Positions 44,026-53,032 of a stretch of 64,000 nt of DNA are shown here, in pieces. This DNA is from JBCCIM01 sp965263205 (GTDB taxonomy: Bacteria > Bacteroidota > Rhodothermia > Rhodothermales > JAHQVL01): assembly GCA_965263205.1 (NCBI GenBank), contig CBDHHF010000035.1, positions 124,001 through 188,000 on the forward strand. The letters are read 5' to 3'. The notes under the pieces are model-generated. The model did no database searches. It was not told the origin of the DNA and saw nothing but the letters and a program-made list of their open reading frames with translations. The position numbers and the translations under genes are program-made. The first letter of the stretch is position 1. Each line of letters starts with the position of its first letter.

Positions 44026-45858
44026 ATGAAGCGACGTAAAAAATATCCCAAAGTCCTGCTCCTGGCATTGCTGCTTCTCGGCACGATCCCTTTGTTGGCC
44101 GTCTTGCAGTATCACTGGCTCGCGCAACTCAGCGAGGCTGATTACGTGCGGATGCAAGCCAACATCGAGAGTATCGCGCAACGGTTTAGCCAGGATATCG
44201 ACCGTGAAATTATGGGCGCCCACCTGGCCTTTGTTGGCGCGAGAACGGCAGGCAAACAGCCGCTGGGGAAGGAGTTGACGCAGCGCAAAAACCGATGGGA
44301 TGCGATGTCGCCTTATGCTCCGATTATCGACGCAGTTTATCTAATAGAAGGCAGTGCTACAACTTCGCCGGCGTTGTACATCCACGATAGTGAAACCAGC
44401 CAACTACTCCCCACCAGTTGGCCTTCTTCGGTCAGGACCTGGGTTAAGCAACAGCCTGCGTATCGAACGCATGATTTGCCAACAGCAGCAACGCAAACCA
44501 CCACGCTCGTTTCGCCGATCCCTTTCTCCGGCACCATGGAAAACGCTAATCCCACGACTGTCTCCTGGCCGGCTGAGATGTTAACAGGCTCTCCGTACAA
44601 CCAGCTTGTGCTGTCGTTAAACACAGCGTATATCTTTGACACGATGATGCCGGCACTCGTTGCCCAGCACTTCTCCGATAGCCCGGAAACAGGGTACGAT
44701 GTCTTGCTCACGCAACGCGGCAACCCCAACGAAATTCTTTACAGGTCTACCCCGTCTCTCACGGTCGATGCATTTGCCGGGGAAGACTTCTCCATGAATA
44801 TCGGCATACCCGACCAGCCGCAAATCGTGAGTTTATTCTCAGAGCTCATGGGCGACAAGGCGCCCTTCCCGCCACAAAGCGTGTTGGACTTTTTCAGGAA
44901 AGGGTTTCAGCTCTCCCGGCTCAGTGGAAACGGCTTGCCGGCCACTATGGGAATGAACCCAGGTAACAACGGTGGATTTATGCCGGTCAGAACCTGGCAA
45001 TTGTATGTCAAACACAAAGCCGGCCCACTCGATCAAATTGTAACGCAGACGCGCAACCGTAATCTCTGGATTAGCTTTGCGGTATTGCTCATTCTGGGGT
45101 TGTCCATTGTACTCATCATCGTGTATACGCGGCGCATGCAGCAATTGGCGGATCAGCAAATGGCGTTTGTCGCCGGCGTTTCACACGAACTGCGTACACC
45201 GCTGGCTATTGTCCATGCAGCAGGCGAGAACCTGCAGGACGGCCTCATCACAGACCAGGAAGAAACACAGGATTACGGCAAACTAATCGTTGATGAAAGC
45301 CGCAGCCTGCTCAATACGATAGAACAGGTGCTCGCCTACGCCGGCATCTCGTTTGGGCACGCACCGCCTATGGATACAGCAGTAGATGTGAATGCGTTAA
45401 TTCGACAAATTATAACCGAATATGAGGTGCCGTTAAAAAGCTTCGACGTGCAGCTACAACTCGATGCGGCCCTTCCAACAGTCCGCGGCGATCGCGAGGC
45501 CTTACATACGGTGTTGCAGAACCTCGTGCAAAACGCCATCAAATACGCCAATGGCCAAAAATGGCTGACCATCCAGTCACGACCATCAAAAGAGAAGGTC
45601 GCCGGCATCGAGCTTGTTTTTGAAGACCGTGGGATCGGCATCGAGCCATCTGAACAGGCCAGCATTTTTGAGCCGTTTTACCGTACACCAGACGTGCGCA
45701 AGACGCAAATCCGCGGCAATGGCTTAGGACTGAGTATTGCGAGACAAATCATCGAAGCGCACGGAGGCAACATCCGGGTGAGCAGTACACCTGCGCGTGG
45801 CAGCACCTTTTATGTAACCCTGGCTCAGACGCCACCCAACGTGACACAGATACCATGA
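44026..45858 (+). CDS. Sensor histidine kinase
   Basis: The ATG at 44026 is preferred over an upstream TTG. The protein of 610 residues has one helix near the N-terminus (VLLLALLLLGTIPLLAVLQ), a ~310-residue extracytoplasmic sensor of no family I recognise, and a second helix (LWISFAVLLILGLSIVLIIVY). A HisKA domain (GVSHELRTPLAIVHAAGENL) and an ATPase domain follow (NLVQNAIKYANG, FEDRGIGIEPSE, IRGNGLGLSIARQI). It autophosphorylates on the His of SHELRTP and passes the phosphate to the next gene's product; the two genes overlap by 4 bases. The neighbouring divergent receptor operon is a candidate target. Confidence 0.9.
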   Translation: MKRRKKYPKVLLLALLLLGTIPLLAVLQYHWLAQLSEADYVRMQANIESIAQRFSQDIDREIMGAHLAFVGARTAGKQPLGKELTQRKNRWDAMSPYAPIIDAVYLIEGSATTSPALYIHDSETSQLLPTSWPSSVRTWVKQQPAYRTHDLPTAATQTTTLVSPIPFSGTMENANPTTVSWPAEMLTGSPYNQLVLSLNTAYIFDTMMPALVAQHFSDSPETGYDVLLTQRGNPNEILYRSTPSLTVDAFAGEDFSMNIGIPDQPQIVSLFSELMGDKAPFPPQSVLDFFRKGFQLSRLSGNGLPATMGMNPGNNGGFMPVRTWQLYVKHKAGPLDQIVTQTRNRNLWISFAVLLILGLSIVLIIVYTRRMQQLADQQMAFVAGVSHELRTPLAIVHAAGENLQDGLITDQEETQDYGKLIVDESRSLLNTIEQVLAYAGISFGHAPPMDTAVDVNALIRQIITEYEVPLKSFDVQLQLDAALPTVRGDREALHTVLQNLVQNAIKYANGQKWLTIQSRPSKEKVAGIELVFEDRGIGIEPSEQASIFEPFYRTPDVRKTQIRGNGLGLSIARQIIEAHGGNIRVSSTPARGSTFYVTLAQTPPNVTQIP

Positions 45859-46544
45859 GTAAGCAGATATTGCTGATAGAAGACGAGCCGGGTCTCGTTC
45901 TCACGCTGAGGAAACGACTCGAATCAGAAGGTTTCGGCGTCAAGGTAGCAGGCAATGGTGACGAAGGCTTGCAACAAGCCATCCAGGAACCGATAGATCT
46001 TGTGTTGCTCGATGTGATGATGCCCGGGCGTGATGGGTTTGAGGTGTGTAGCGAAATCCGCCGGCACAAGGAGTTTCTGCCCATCATCATGCTTACGGCC
46101 CGCAGTCAGACCATGGATAAGGTACTCGGGTTTCGCCTTGGTGCTGACGATTATCTGACCAAGCCTTTTCAAATGGCCGAGTTAATTGCTCGGATCAAGG
46201 CCCTGCTGCGTAGAACCGTGTCCAAAGACGAAGCAGCCCAGGAGCATCGCTATGCTTTTGGCGATGTACTGATCGACTTCCGGCGGGCCGAGGTGAAAAT
46301 TAAGGAAGCCCTCGTCTCCCTCTCCGCTAAAGAATTCCAGCTCCTGCGCTACTTTGTCGAACACTGTGGCGAAGTTCGCTCCCGGGAAGATATTTTGAAC
46401 GAAGTATGGGGCTACCCAACGGTCCCCAACACGCGAACTGTCGATGTGCATGTGGCCAGGCTTCGCCAAAAAATTGAACCCAATCCTACGAAGCCCATCT
46501 ATCTCCTCACGGTCCACAACATCGGCTATCGATTCGATGGCTGA
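45855..46544 (+). CDS. OmpR-family response regulator
   Basis: This 229-residue protein has a receiver with LLIEDEPGLV, the phospho-acceptor in LVLLDVMMPGRDGFE and the Lys in LTKPFQMAEL. A winged-helix output domain follows (SLSAKEFQLLRYFVEHCGEV, VDVHVARLRQKIEP, TVHNIGYRFDG). The ATGA overlap with the kinase stop shows coupled translation. Tandem GTWAC boxes upstream of the kinase and again downstream of this gene are good candidates for its binding sites. Confidence 0.93.
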   Translation: MSKQILLIEDEPGLVLTLRKRLESEGFGVKVAGNGDEGLQQAIQEPIDLVLLDVMMPGRDGFEVCSEIRRHKEFLPIIMLTARSQTMDKVLGFRLGADDYLTKPFQMAELIARIKALLRRTVSKDEAAQEHRYAFGDVLIDFRRAEVKIKEALVSLSAKEFQLLRYFVEHCGEVRSREDILNEVWGYPTVPNTRTVDVHVARLRQKIEPNPTKPIYLLTVHNIGYRFDG

Positions 46545-46555
46545 GTACTTACGGT

Positions 46556-46607
46556 TGAATTGTACAGCTGAATTGTAGACCTGAATTGTACAGCCGAATT
46601 GTACAGT
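46556..46607 (+). repeat. 13-bp tandem repeat, four copies
   Basis: Four direct units of TGAATTGTACAGC (the second ends TAGACC, the fourth begins with C and ends with T) run without gaps, starting 11 bases after the regulator stop. Each unit contains the TGTACA palindrome or its variant. Confidence 0.88.
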
Positions 46608-46662
46608 GTCGAAAATCTTTCTCACCAACGGATGTTTTACCGCACCGGCGTACGCGGAAACA

Positions 46663-46697
46663 GTTACAGATGTCAACGCCGTGTAACAAACGTAAAT
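46663..46697 (+). promoter_or_regulatory. Two GTWAC-N4 repeat boxes upstream of the EF-hand gene
   Basis: GTTACAGATGTCAACGCC (46663) and GTAACAAACGTAAATT (46683) lie 20 bp apart. They match the box at 43927 (GTAACAGATGTAAACACC) at most positions. They sit ~240 bp before the EF-hand gene and ~120 bp after the regulator gene. Confidence 0.42.
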
Positions 46698-46938
46698 TCG
46701 GTGTTTCATCTCGCGTAAAAGGCTTATCCGGAGACCATTGTATCCGATGCTAGTTGAGGCTTCAAACCTGCCACAAATACAGCCAGTATGTGCCATGAGC
46801 ATATAGCTGGCACTGGTATGCAAGTATGTAAATAGCCCAAAATGGCCTCAAGGCCGGCATATGGGTTGCATTTTCCGCTGTTGTGTTTGCGCGCGCACAA
46901 CACATCTTAATTCAAATCAATGCACATGAGGTGTAATC

Positions 46939-47400
46939 ATGGAAATATCAGGACTTGGATTTCGTCAGGAAATCCTCGCATCCGGGCAGCTTCCTGACGC
47001 GCAGGAAGTAAGCAGTCGCTTGATTCAGAAACTGGACCAGGATGGCGACGGCATGCTGAGCACAGCTGAAGTTGGCGAACGCGCTTCGCATTTTGCTGAC
47101 GTCGATACCGATCAGGATGGCCTGATTGGTCAGGAAGAACTGATCCAGCAGATCGAATCCAAAATGGCAGAATTCGGTGGGTTCAAGCCGGGCGAAAAGC
47201 CTAACATCCAAAAGCTGAAAAGCATGATGGGTAAAATGCAGCAGCAGTTCTTACTGCAAGGTGGTCCCCAGGGAACAGGTGGCGCCAGCGGGCAGGAGAA
47301 TGACATCTTCAGCATGCTCGACGCCCTCGAAACGTCCGAGGACGACAAGGAGCGCCTGAAAACGCTCATCAATGACAACCCGTTTGACGTGTTTATTTAA
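46939..47400 (+). CDS. Two-EF-hand calcium-binding protein
   Basis: This 153-residue protein has two EF-hand loops, DQDGDGMLSTAE (~33-44) and DTDQDGLIGQEE (~55-66), each with the acidic 1-3-5 and 12 positions filled, so it should bind Ca. No signal peptide or membrane helix is visible, which suggests a cytoplasmic location. The C-terminal half is Met/Gln/Gly-rich and low in structure. The gene is alone and closed by a hairpin. Its function beyond calcium binding is unknown. Confidence 0.8.
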   Translation: MEISGLGFRQEILASGQLPDAQEVSSRLIQKLDQDGDGMLSTAEVGERASHFADVDTDQDGLIGQEELIQQIESKMAEFGGFKPGEKPNIQKLKSMMGKMQQQFLLQGGPQGTGGASGQENDIFSMLDALETSEDDKERLKTLINDNPFDVFI

Positions 47401-47410
47401 GTGGGTTAGA

Positions 47411-47440
47411 ACAGGAGCCCTCGCCGGCAAGGGCTCCTGT
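47411..47440. terminator. Hairpin after the EF-hand gene
   Basis: An 11-bp perfect stem (ACAGGAGCCCT with AGGGCTCCTGT) around an 8-base loop is followed by AATTTTAT. It lies between convergent genes and the T tract is short. Confidence 0.6.
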
Positions 47441-47451
47441 AATTTTATGAT

Positions 47452-47850
47452 TCAGCGATACCGCAGGAATACAGCGTTCATCTGCCGCTCGTCTGCATTG
47501 AGTTGACCAATGATTACTTTCGACTTACCGAGTCCCTGCAACAGTACTGCATCAGCACCACGCGATTTTGCTTCTTCAATAAGCTTGGATTTAATTTTCC
47601 GGGTTCGCACAAAGAAACCACTGCCCAACCCGTGTCCAATCAAATCATAAGGCTTATCGATGGCATCCTCGCCGTAATAAAAGTCTACCGTCTCCGTCGG
47701 CGCGAACTCATCCCCTACGTAGTATACCCTGGCGCAGCCAGTCAGTTGGACAAAGGCCAGGCAAGCAACCATTCCGGCGCCCAAACGCTGGTACAAATTA
47801 CCTGGTTTCAGGCTATTGCGCAGCCTAAGGGCATTGAAGAAATTTTGCAT
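47452..47850 (-). CDS. Small lipoprotein of unknown function
   Basis: This 132-residue protein has an N-terminal hydrophobic stretch ending in a lipobox (AFVQLTGC, about residue 39), so it is probably a lipoprotein; an internal Met at ~27 may be the true start. The body reads VDFYYGEDAIDKPYDLIGHG, then KLIEEAKSRGADAVLL, a pattern I have seen in small envelope proteins of Bacteroidota, but I cannot name the family. It has no operon partner. Confidence 0.65.
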   Translation of the reverse strand: MQNFFNALRLRNSLKPGNLYQRLGAGMVACLAFVQLTGCARVYYVGDEFAPTETVDFYYGEDAIDKPYDLIGHGLGSGFFVRTRKIKSKLIEEAKSRGADAVLLQGLGKSKVIIGQLNADERQMNAVFLRYR

Positions 47851-47919
47851 TTTATATACCTATTAAACGATTAACATGAAGGATGCTTGCAAGAGCGTCC
47901 ATGGCTGATTCACAATCCG

Positions 47920-48348
47920 CTAAAACAGCCGTTTGCGCATTTCTTTTTTCCGCGCTTTTTCAATTGACTTCCATTTCTTCATCTGCTTCTTGTCCAGATG
48001 TTGATCCAGTTGTTTGTTCGTGTCTTTTTCAAGCCGCTCCATTTCTTTACCCATCTTTTGTAGCGTGCTTCTGGCCGGCCGTTTGAAGTTGGGATCACTA
48101 AAATCGATGCCGTACTTATCCATGATCAGTAGCCGCTCCATCATGGTATTCTTCATGATTTCCTCGACGGCAACCGCCTGCTCCTCCGTCAGTGCAAGCT
48201 GTTCTTTCGTCTCTGTAAACTGTGCAGCAAACTGCTCATCCATATCTGGTAGCGATGCAGTCTGCGCAGTAGCAGGAAGTGCAAAGGCCAGCATGAAAAG
48301 TGAGAACACTGTACGCCTGATATAAGTCATTGCTTTGATGTTTTTCAT
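47920..48348 (-). CDS. Exported helical protein, Spy/CpxP-like
   Basis: This 142-residue protein has a signal peptide (TVFSLFMLAFALPATAQ) and a wholly helical, highly charged mature part: LTEEQAVAVEEIMKNTMMER and LDKKQMKKWKSIEKARKKEM. The LTxEQ... and MxKW pattern is like that of the LTXXQ/Spy-CpxP periplasmic group, which buffers envelope stress, but the similarity is structural rather than a clear match. It stands alone, 4 kb from the kinase/regulator pair that has Cpx-like boxes. Confidence 0.6.
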   Translation of the reverse strand: MKNIKAMTYIRRTVFSLFMLAFALPATAQTASLPDMDEQFAAQFTETKEQLALTEEQAVAVEEIMKNTMMERLLIMDKYGIDFSDPNFKRPARSTLQKMGKEMERLEKDTNKQLDQHLDKKQMKKWKSIEKARKKEMRKRLF

Positions 48349-48458
48349 GGTGTGTGTTGATTTTACTGGTGATAGATTGATGAAGCGCCACTTGTTTAGA
48401 GCAGGAAGCGAAAAAAGCAGTATGACGCTACAGTTTATTGTTATGAATGTTTTTGTCT

Positions 48459-49148
48459 CTATTGCGCTATAATTCGACCGTCTTCGAGTTCGATGGTGCG
48501 ATCGCTGGCGCGGGCAAAGTCGACGTCGTGGGTAACGGTAAGGATGGTTGTGTTGGTCTCATCCACCAATTGGCGGAAGACATCAAAGACCATATCTGTG
48601 TTTTTGGTATCCAGATTCCCGGTCGGCTCATCGCAAAGGATGACATCGGGTTCATTGATCAGGGCACGCGCGATCGACACCCGCTGTTGCTGCCCACCAC
48701 TCAGCTTTACGGAAGGCTTCAGTGCCTGGTCACCAAGTCCCAGCATGTCAAGTTTCTGGTATGCCTGCGCTTCAATTTCTTCATGGCTGTATTTCCCCAG
48801 CTTCAGCGCCGGCAGCATGACGTTTTTCAAGCAGGTGAACTCGGGCAACAGGTAATGGAATTGGAAGACAAATCCGATGTTTTTATTGCGGATGGACGCC
48901 ATCGCCGTATCGTGCCGGCCCGTGACGTTTTCATCCAACAAATGCAGTTCACCCGTGTAGTCATTGTCCATCGTGCTCAGGCAGTAAAGCAGCGTTGATT
49001 TCCCCGATCCGCTTTTGCCGATCATACAGGCAAACTCGCCGCGGTGCACACGCATATTGATGTCTTTGAGTACGTGAAACTCAACCGGTGTGTGAAAATA
49101 CTTGTTCAAATTGCGGGTTTGCAGAACAATATCTTGCATGACTCTCAC
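48459..49148 (-). CDS. ABC transporter ATP-binding protein (LolD/MacB type)
   Basis: This 229-residue ATPase has Walker A (GKSGSGKSTLL, ~40), signature LSGGQQQRVSIARAL (~140), Walker B (VILCDEPTGNLD, ~165) and an H-loop TVTHDVDFA. The short length and motif spacing fit the MacB/LolD/FtsE group that drives mechanotransmission rather than pore transport. It starts 1 base after the permease stop, so they are co-translated. With the upstream fusion protein and outer-membrane factor it would form a tripartite export or lipoprotein-release pump. Confidence 0.92.
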   Translation of the reverse strand: MRVMQDIVLQTRNLNKYFHTPVEFHVLKDINMRVHRGEFACMIGKSGSGKSTLLYCLSTMDNDYTGELHLLDENVTGRHDTAMASIRNKNIGFVFQFHYLLPEFTCLKNVMLPALKLGKYSHEEIEAQAYQKLDMLGLGDQALKPSVKLSGGQQQRVSIARALINEPDVILCDEPTGNLDTKNTDMVFDVFRQLVDETNTTILTVTHDVDFARASDRTIELEDGRIIAQ

Positions 49149-50447
49149 CTATTTTCTAAAGATTTCTACAGGATCCACGTCGGCTGCTTTGCGTGCCGGG
49201 AAATAGCCGGCGCAAAAGGTCAGCACCAGGCCCAACAAGGTGCTTCGAAAGACGAGGCTGGCCTCAACACTGATCGGGAAATGCCCCACAGGTTGCCCGA
49301 TATAGATGTGGCTCATGATGTTGATCAGGATGATCCCACCAAGAATGCCGAGCAGTGTCCCGATCACACCCAGCAGCAGCGCTTCCATGATGAAAATGCG
49401 GATAACGTCCTGCCCATTAAAACCGGTTGCTTTCAGGATCGCGATGTCGTCAATTTTCTGGGAGATGGTGGTGCTCAGGATGTTGTAGATACCAAAGCCG
49501 GCCATGATCAAAATGGCAATCGATATTGCTGTCATCATAATCTCACGCGTCGATTCCTGCGAGAGGATGTCTTTGTTGATCACCGTCCAGTCTTCGATGT
49601 TGTAAGGCACCACGTCAGCCAGTTGCTCCGCAAACGCGATGCTGGCATCAGGATCAATGGTATTGGCGTAAATGGTGGTCACATAGCTCGGCCCCTGCTT
49701 TAAAAATTGCTGCGCCGTGGTAGTGTTGACAAACGACCGCGCTTTATCAAGCGCACTGGCACCGGTCTCGAAAATGCCTACAATGCGGAGCACTTTGCTC
49801 ACGCCCTCGGTCGAAGAAACCGTAATGTTGTCGCCAATAGAAAGACTGAGATTCTCGGCAATGCCGGCGCCTACAATAATGCCATTCAGGTTATCCTGCA
49901 GCGCTTCAAGTGAGCCGGCGACCATCACGTCTTCGGTTTCGAACATGGCTGCATAATCCAGCATATTTACCCCCATACCCTGCCCTTGCATTTGGGAACT
50001 ACCCCGCCGGTATGTAGCTGAAAACTCAATGAGCGACAACGCATTGGTGATGTATGGCGCTTCTTTGATATCGCGCAGCAAGACTTCAGGATTGTTGAGC
50101 TTCTTCGAGCCTTTTGTGATCTGGGGATTCTTGATCAGCACCATTCCCTCCCCATTGTCAAACAATGGCTGACTCATTTCGTCATCTTTGTCGATCACAA
50201 TGTGCGAGTTGTTCATGAAAATATTATCCCGGCTGAAGTCCGAAAATCCACTGCTTAACGAGTTCATGAACAGGTAGATAGCAACCGCAATGGTGATCCC
50301 CAATGCAGTAACCAATGTCTGCTTCTTACGGGTAACGATATGGGTCAGGGCGATATCCAGATTTACAGGTATACGCATGATATTCTGTATTTTGGGATTT
50401 CGGGGTCTCTTGATTTTGTAATTTTCAAATCGAAAACACGGAAGCAC
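49149..50447 (-). CDS. FtsX/MacB-type ABC permease
   Basis: The Met at 50378 (MRIPVNLDIALTHIVTRKK) is preferred over the TTG/GTG at 50447, which would add an unlikely 23-residue basic leader. The ~409-residue protein has one N-terminal helix (TLVTALGITIAVAIYLFMNSL), a ~230-residue periplasmic domain and three C-terminal helices (IAILIMAGFGIYNILSTTIS, ALLLGVIGTLLGILGGIILI, STLLGLVLTFCAGYFPARKA). That is the MacB/LolC/FtsX topology. It belongs to the efflux operon. The gap to the fusion-protein gene holds a 16-bp repeat. Confidence 0.88.
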   Translation of the reverse strand: MLPCFRFENYKIKRPRNPKIQNIMRIPVNLDIALTHIVTRKKQTLVTALGITIAVAIYLFMNSLSSGFSDFSRDNIFMNNSHIVIDKDDEMSQPLFDNGEGMVLIKNPQITKGSKKLNNPEVLLRDIKEAPYITNALSLIEFSATYRRGSSQMQGQGMGVNMLDYAAMFETEDVMVAGSLEALQDNLNGIIVGAGIAENLSLSIGDNITVSSTEGVSKVLRIVGIFETGASALDKARSFVNTTTAQQFLKQGPSYVTTIYANTIDPDASIAFAEQLADVVPYNIEDWTVINKDILSQESTREIMMTAISIAILIMAGFGIYNILSTTISQKIDDIAILKATGFNGQDVIRIFIMEALLLGVIGTLLGILGGIILINIMSHIYIGQPVGHFPISVEASLVFRSTLLGLVLTFCAGYFPARKAADVDPVEIFRK

Positions 50448-50467
50448 AAAAACCCGAAATCACGTTC
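50436..50467 (+). repeat. Diverged copy of the 16-bp dispersed repeat
   Basis: ACACGGAAGCACAAAA followed by ACCCGAAATCACGTTC is a pair of diverged copies of the unit at 40311-40341 (reverse complement CCCGGAAGCACGAACA). It lies between the permease and fusion-protein genes of the efflux operon. Confidence 0.6.
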
Positions 50468-50541
50468 TGCTTTGTTAGATCCTTCGCATTCGCTCAGGAT
50501 ACGGCTTTGTCTCCGCCAATTTGGGATTTTTCAGACAAAGC

Positions 50542-51633
50542 CTAATTGATTGCGACAGTCAGGGCAGTTTCTTCATCAATACCGTCGATTACCTGTACCC
50601 AATCGCTGCTGATCGTTTTGGTTGTCACTGGTACCTTTTCCCCCGTGGCTTTCAGCTGGACGTTGCCATTGAAATCGAGGTATTTGCGCGGAATGAGTAA
50701 AGCATTATCCACTTGCTCGACAATAATGTTGCTTTGCAACTGCGTGCCCACAATCTGGAATTTGAGTGGGTCGAGGAAGGTAAGCCGGGAAGTAAAGGAC
50801 TGACTGGCGTCGTTGAATGTGGGCAGAATTTCGCTCACGACAGCCTGGATCGGCTGATCCGGATTCGTGTTGAGTTGGACAATCGCCGGCTGCCCCACTT
50901 TCACATCCGCGATGGCGCTTTCGTCAATCTGCACCTCTGCGTAGATATCCGTAGGATGTCCGATCGTCGCGATAACGGTCCCCCGACTAACATAGTCGCC
51001 CACCTCTTTGTACTTCTGGTACACCTTCCCCGGGACAACAGCGCGTACAGCAACCTGCTTCATTGATTCGGAAGAAAGCTCAAAATTCATCCGCGAATTA
51101 ATAAGTTGCTGTTCAGCGTCCCGCTCAAGCTGGCTGCGGGTTTCGAAGGCAGCTTCCAGGTTTTTCTTCGCGTTTTGGGCAGTCAACTGGGCACGCTCGT
51201 AATCCACACGGGCCACGCTGTTTTGGGCCCAAAGCGTAGCATATCGGGCTGCCTGCAAGGAATCTTGCGCATACTGCGCCTCTGCAATTTCTATCGACAC
51301 CTGCGCCTGGCGCAAAGCCGGCGAAGTGTTGCTTGCATTCGATTCTGCGATGGCCAATAGCTCTTCGCTGCCTTCGTTGTTCACGCGGGTTTCTTCGTTG
51401 TCGATGACGGCTAACACTGTGCCTTGCGCAACGATATCGCCGGCCTCAAAATCCATTGCGACAAGGTAACCGTCTGCTTTGGCAATCAAGTTATAGGTCC
51501 CACGTGCAGCCAGTTTGCCGCTTGCAAAAACGGTTTCTGTTACGTCTTTGCGGATGGGGGTTGTGTCTTCAAATTCTTGCTGACAACCGGTCAACAAAAC
51601 AAACAAGGCGAGTATTGAAAGTTGGGTTTTCAT
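50542..51633 (-). CDS. Membrane-fusion (HlyD/MacA-type) lipoprotein
   Basis: This 363-residue adaptor starts with a lipobox leader (ALFVLLTGC) and has the lipoyl-like half (IAKADGYLVAMDFEAGDIVAQG split as ADGYLVAMDFEAGDIV), a coiled-coil helical hairpin (~85-175, rich in Gln/Ala), and barrel/membrane-proximal beta domains (VVPGKVYQKYKEVGDYV). It bridges the permease to the outer-membrane factor. Its start is 5 bases after the stop of the outer-membrane factor, confirming one operon. Confidence 0.88.
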   Translation of the reverse strand: MKTQLSILALFVLLTGCQQEFEDTTPIRKDVTETVFASGKLAARGTYNLIAKADGYLVAMDFEAGDIVAQGTVLAVIDNEETRVNNEGSEELLAIAESNASNTSPALRQAQVSIEIAEAQYAQDSLQAARYATLWAQNSVARVDYERAQLTAQNAKKNLEAAFETRSQLERDAEQQLINSRMNFELSSESMKQVAVRAVVPGKVYQKYKEVGDYVSRGTVIATIGHPTDIYAEVQIDESAIADVKVGQPAIVQLNTNPDQPIQAVVSEILPTFNDASQSFTSRLTFLDPLKFQIVGTQLQSNIIVEQVDNALLIPRKYLDFNGNVQLKATGEKVPVTTKTISSDWVQVIDGIDEETALTVAIN

Positions 51634-51638
51634 ATCCG

Positions 51639-52958
51639 TTAGAATCTGTTGTTGATCAAAATTTTCTCATGGGCCAGTTCGAGCGAAATGGCTGAGGCAT
51701 TGGCGGCATAGACGGCATTGAGCATGGCGTCGTAGCTGTCCAGTAACCGGTCTACCGGTAATAAGCCCTGTACATAGAGGTTCAGGTTTTTCCCATAGCT
51801 GTCTTCTTGCAGGCGCTGAATGTCAAGGGAAGTTGTGTATTCATCCCGCGCTTCCCGGTAGCTATTTTCCAGCCGCTGCTGCTCGATATTGACCGCCTGC
51901 TCCGCCTTTTCGACTTCGCGTGAAGCAATTTCATAGTCGAGTTTGGTCTGTCGCATGCTGGACACGGTCCCTGTATTCGGCAATCGAAAACTGAGCGTGA
52001 GGCCCAGATAATTGCTGTTGACCCAATCGCCAGTCAGCGGCGTAAACGATTGATTGTTGAGCTGGTAGTTGTTGCCGGCAAAAAAGGAGAGCGAGGGCCA
52101 GAGCTGCGACTTGCTTTTCTTGTAGTTCTGGCGCGCATAATCCTGGTTCAGCAACTGGAGCTTCAGATCCAGCCGGCTCGGTGCCACAATGGGCTGCGTA
52201 TGCAACATCGCTGCTTGCTCCTGATGCGCTACAAGGACGGTGTCCGTTTCTGGAATATTACAGAGCACTTTCAGGGTCAGGTAAGCGTCGACCAACAGGT
52301 AGTCAATTTGCCGCAGGCTCTTTTCGGTATTGAGCTTGCTGACCTGCGCGTTGTTCAGGTCTTGCTGACTCACCTGCCCTTCGTCAAACTTAAGCTGCGT
52401 GATCTGGTAGACGGAATCGGCTGAAGCGAGTAGCGCTTCTGTGCTTTCGCGCTGCCGATCCAGGTTTACGATGGCATAGTAACTGTCCGCCAGGTTTTCT
52501 TGCAGGATCTGGCGTGTCTGCTGCGTGCTGGAACGGGTCAGTTCTTCATTGATTTTAGCGAGCTTGTAGTCGGCCCAGCCCAGGGGGTTGAGCAGCTTAA
52601 TCTCAAGGGTTTGAGAGAACTCCGTCGAATACGGCGAGCCGGCGCGCAGCTCAACCGTAGAGCCCGGTTGTCCACCAAAGATTTCGGCCGGCAGTAGCGT
52701 TACAGGCAATTCACTAAAGTGGGTAAACGAACCCGGCAGACTCACCGTTGGGTCAAACATCTCAAAACCGGCAGCTTTTTTCGCCGTTTTGGCCTGCGTG
52801 TAGCGGATGTTATCGATGATCAGATCCAGACTCGCCGTCTCGCTATAGGCGATTACTTCGTCGAGGCTGCGGAAGGTATGTTGGGGACTGGTGTCCTGCC
52901 CTGCAGCGTTGCCAGCTGCCAGGGATAAACTAAATATGATCAGTATGAGCGTCTTCAT
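51639..52958 (-). CDS. TolC-family outer-membrane factor
   Basis: The 439-residue protein has a signal peptide (MKTLILIIFSLSLAAGNAAGQ) and two long alpha-helical hairpins of the TolC type (~130-235 and ~340-430), with LNNAQVSKLNTEKSLRQIDYL and VEKAEQAVNIEQQRLENSYREA. Short beta segments between them would form the 12-strand barrel in a trimer. It forms the exit duct of the efflux system encoded by the following three genes. Two direct repeats that suit LytTR binding lie 75-106 bases upstream of its start. Confidence 0.85.
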   Translation of the reverse strand: MKTLILIIFSLSLAAGNAAGQDTSPQHTFRSLDEVIAYSETASLDLIIDNIRYTQAKTAKKAAGFEMFDPTVSLPGSFTHFSELPVTLLPAEIFGGQPGSTVELRAGSPYSTEFSQTLEIKLLNPLGWADYKLAKINEELTRSSTQQTRQILQENLADSYYAIVNLDRQRESTEALLASADSVYQITQLKFDEGQVSQQDLNNAQVSKLNTEKSLRQIDYLLVDAYLTLKVLCNIPETDTVLVAHQEQAAMLHTQPIVAPSRLDLKLQLLNQDYARQNYKKSKSQLWPSLSFFAGNNYQLNNQSFTPLTGDWVNSNYLGLTLSFRLPNTGTVSSMRQTKLDYEIASREVEKAEQAVNIEQQRLENSYREARDEYTTSLDIQRLQEDSYGKNLNLYVQGLLPVDRLLDSYDAMLNAVYAANASAISLELAHEKILINNRF

Positions 52959-53032
52959 AGCAATAGGCTTTCAAGGTGATTGACACCTGGGAGAAGACGC
53001 GGATCAAAGCCGTTGGGTTATGCGAAAGTACC

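Larger units (their letters stand above)
46545..46938. other. 394-bp intergenic region between regulator and EF-hand gene
   Basis: No gene is seen. The region holds the 13-bp tandem repeat and two regulator-like boxes (listed separately), and the promoter of the EF-hand gene. Confidence 0.55.
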
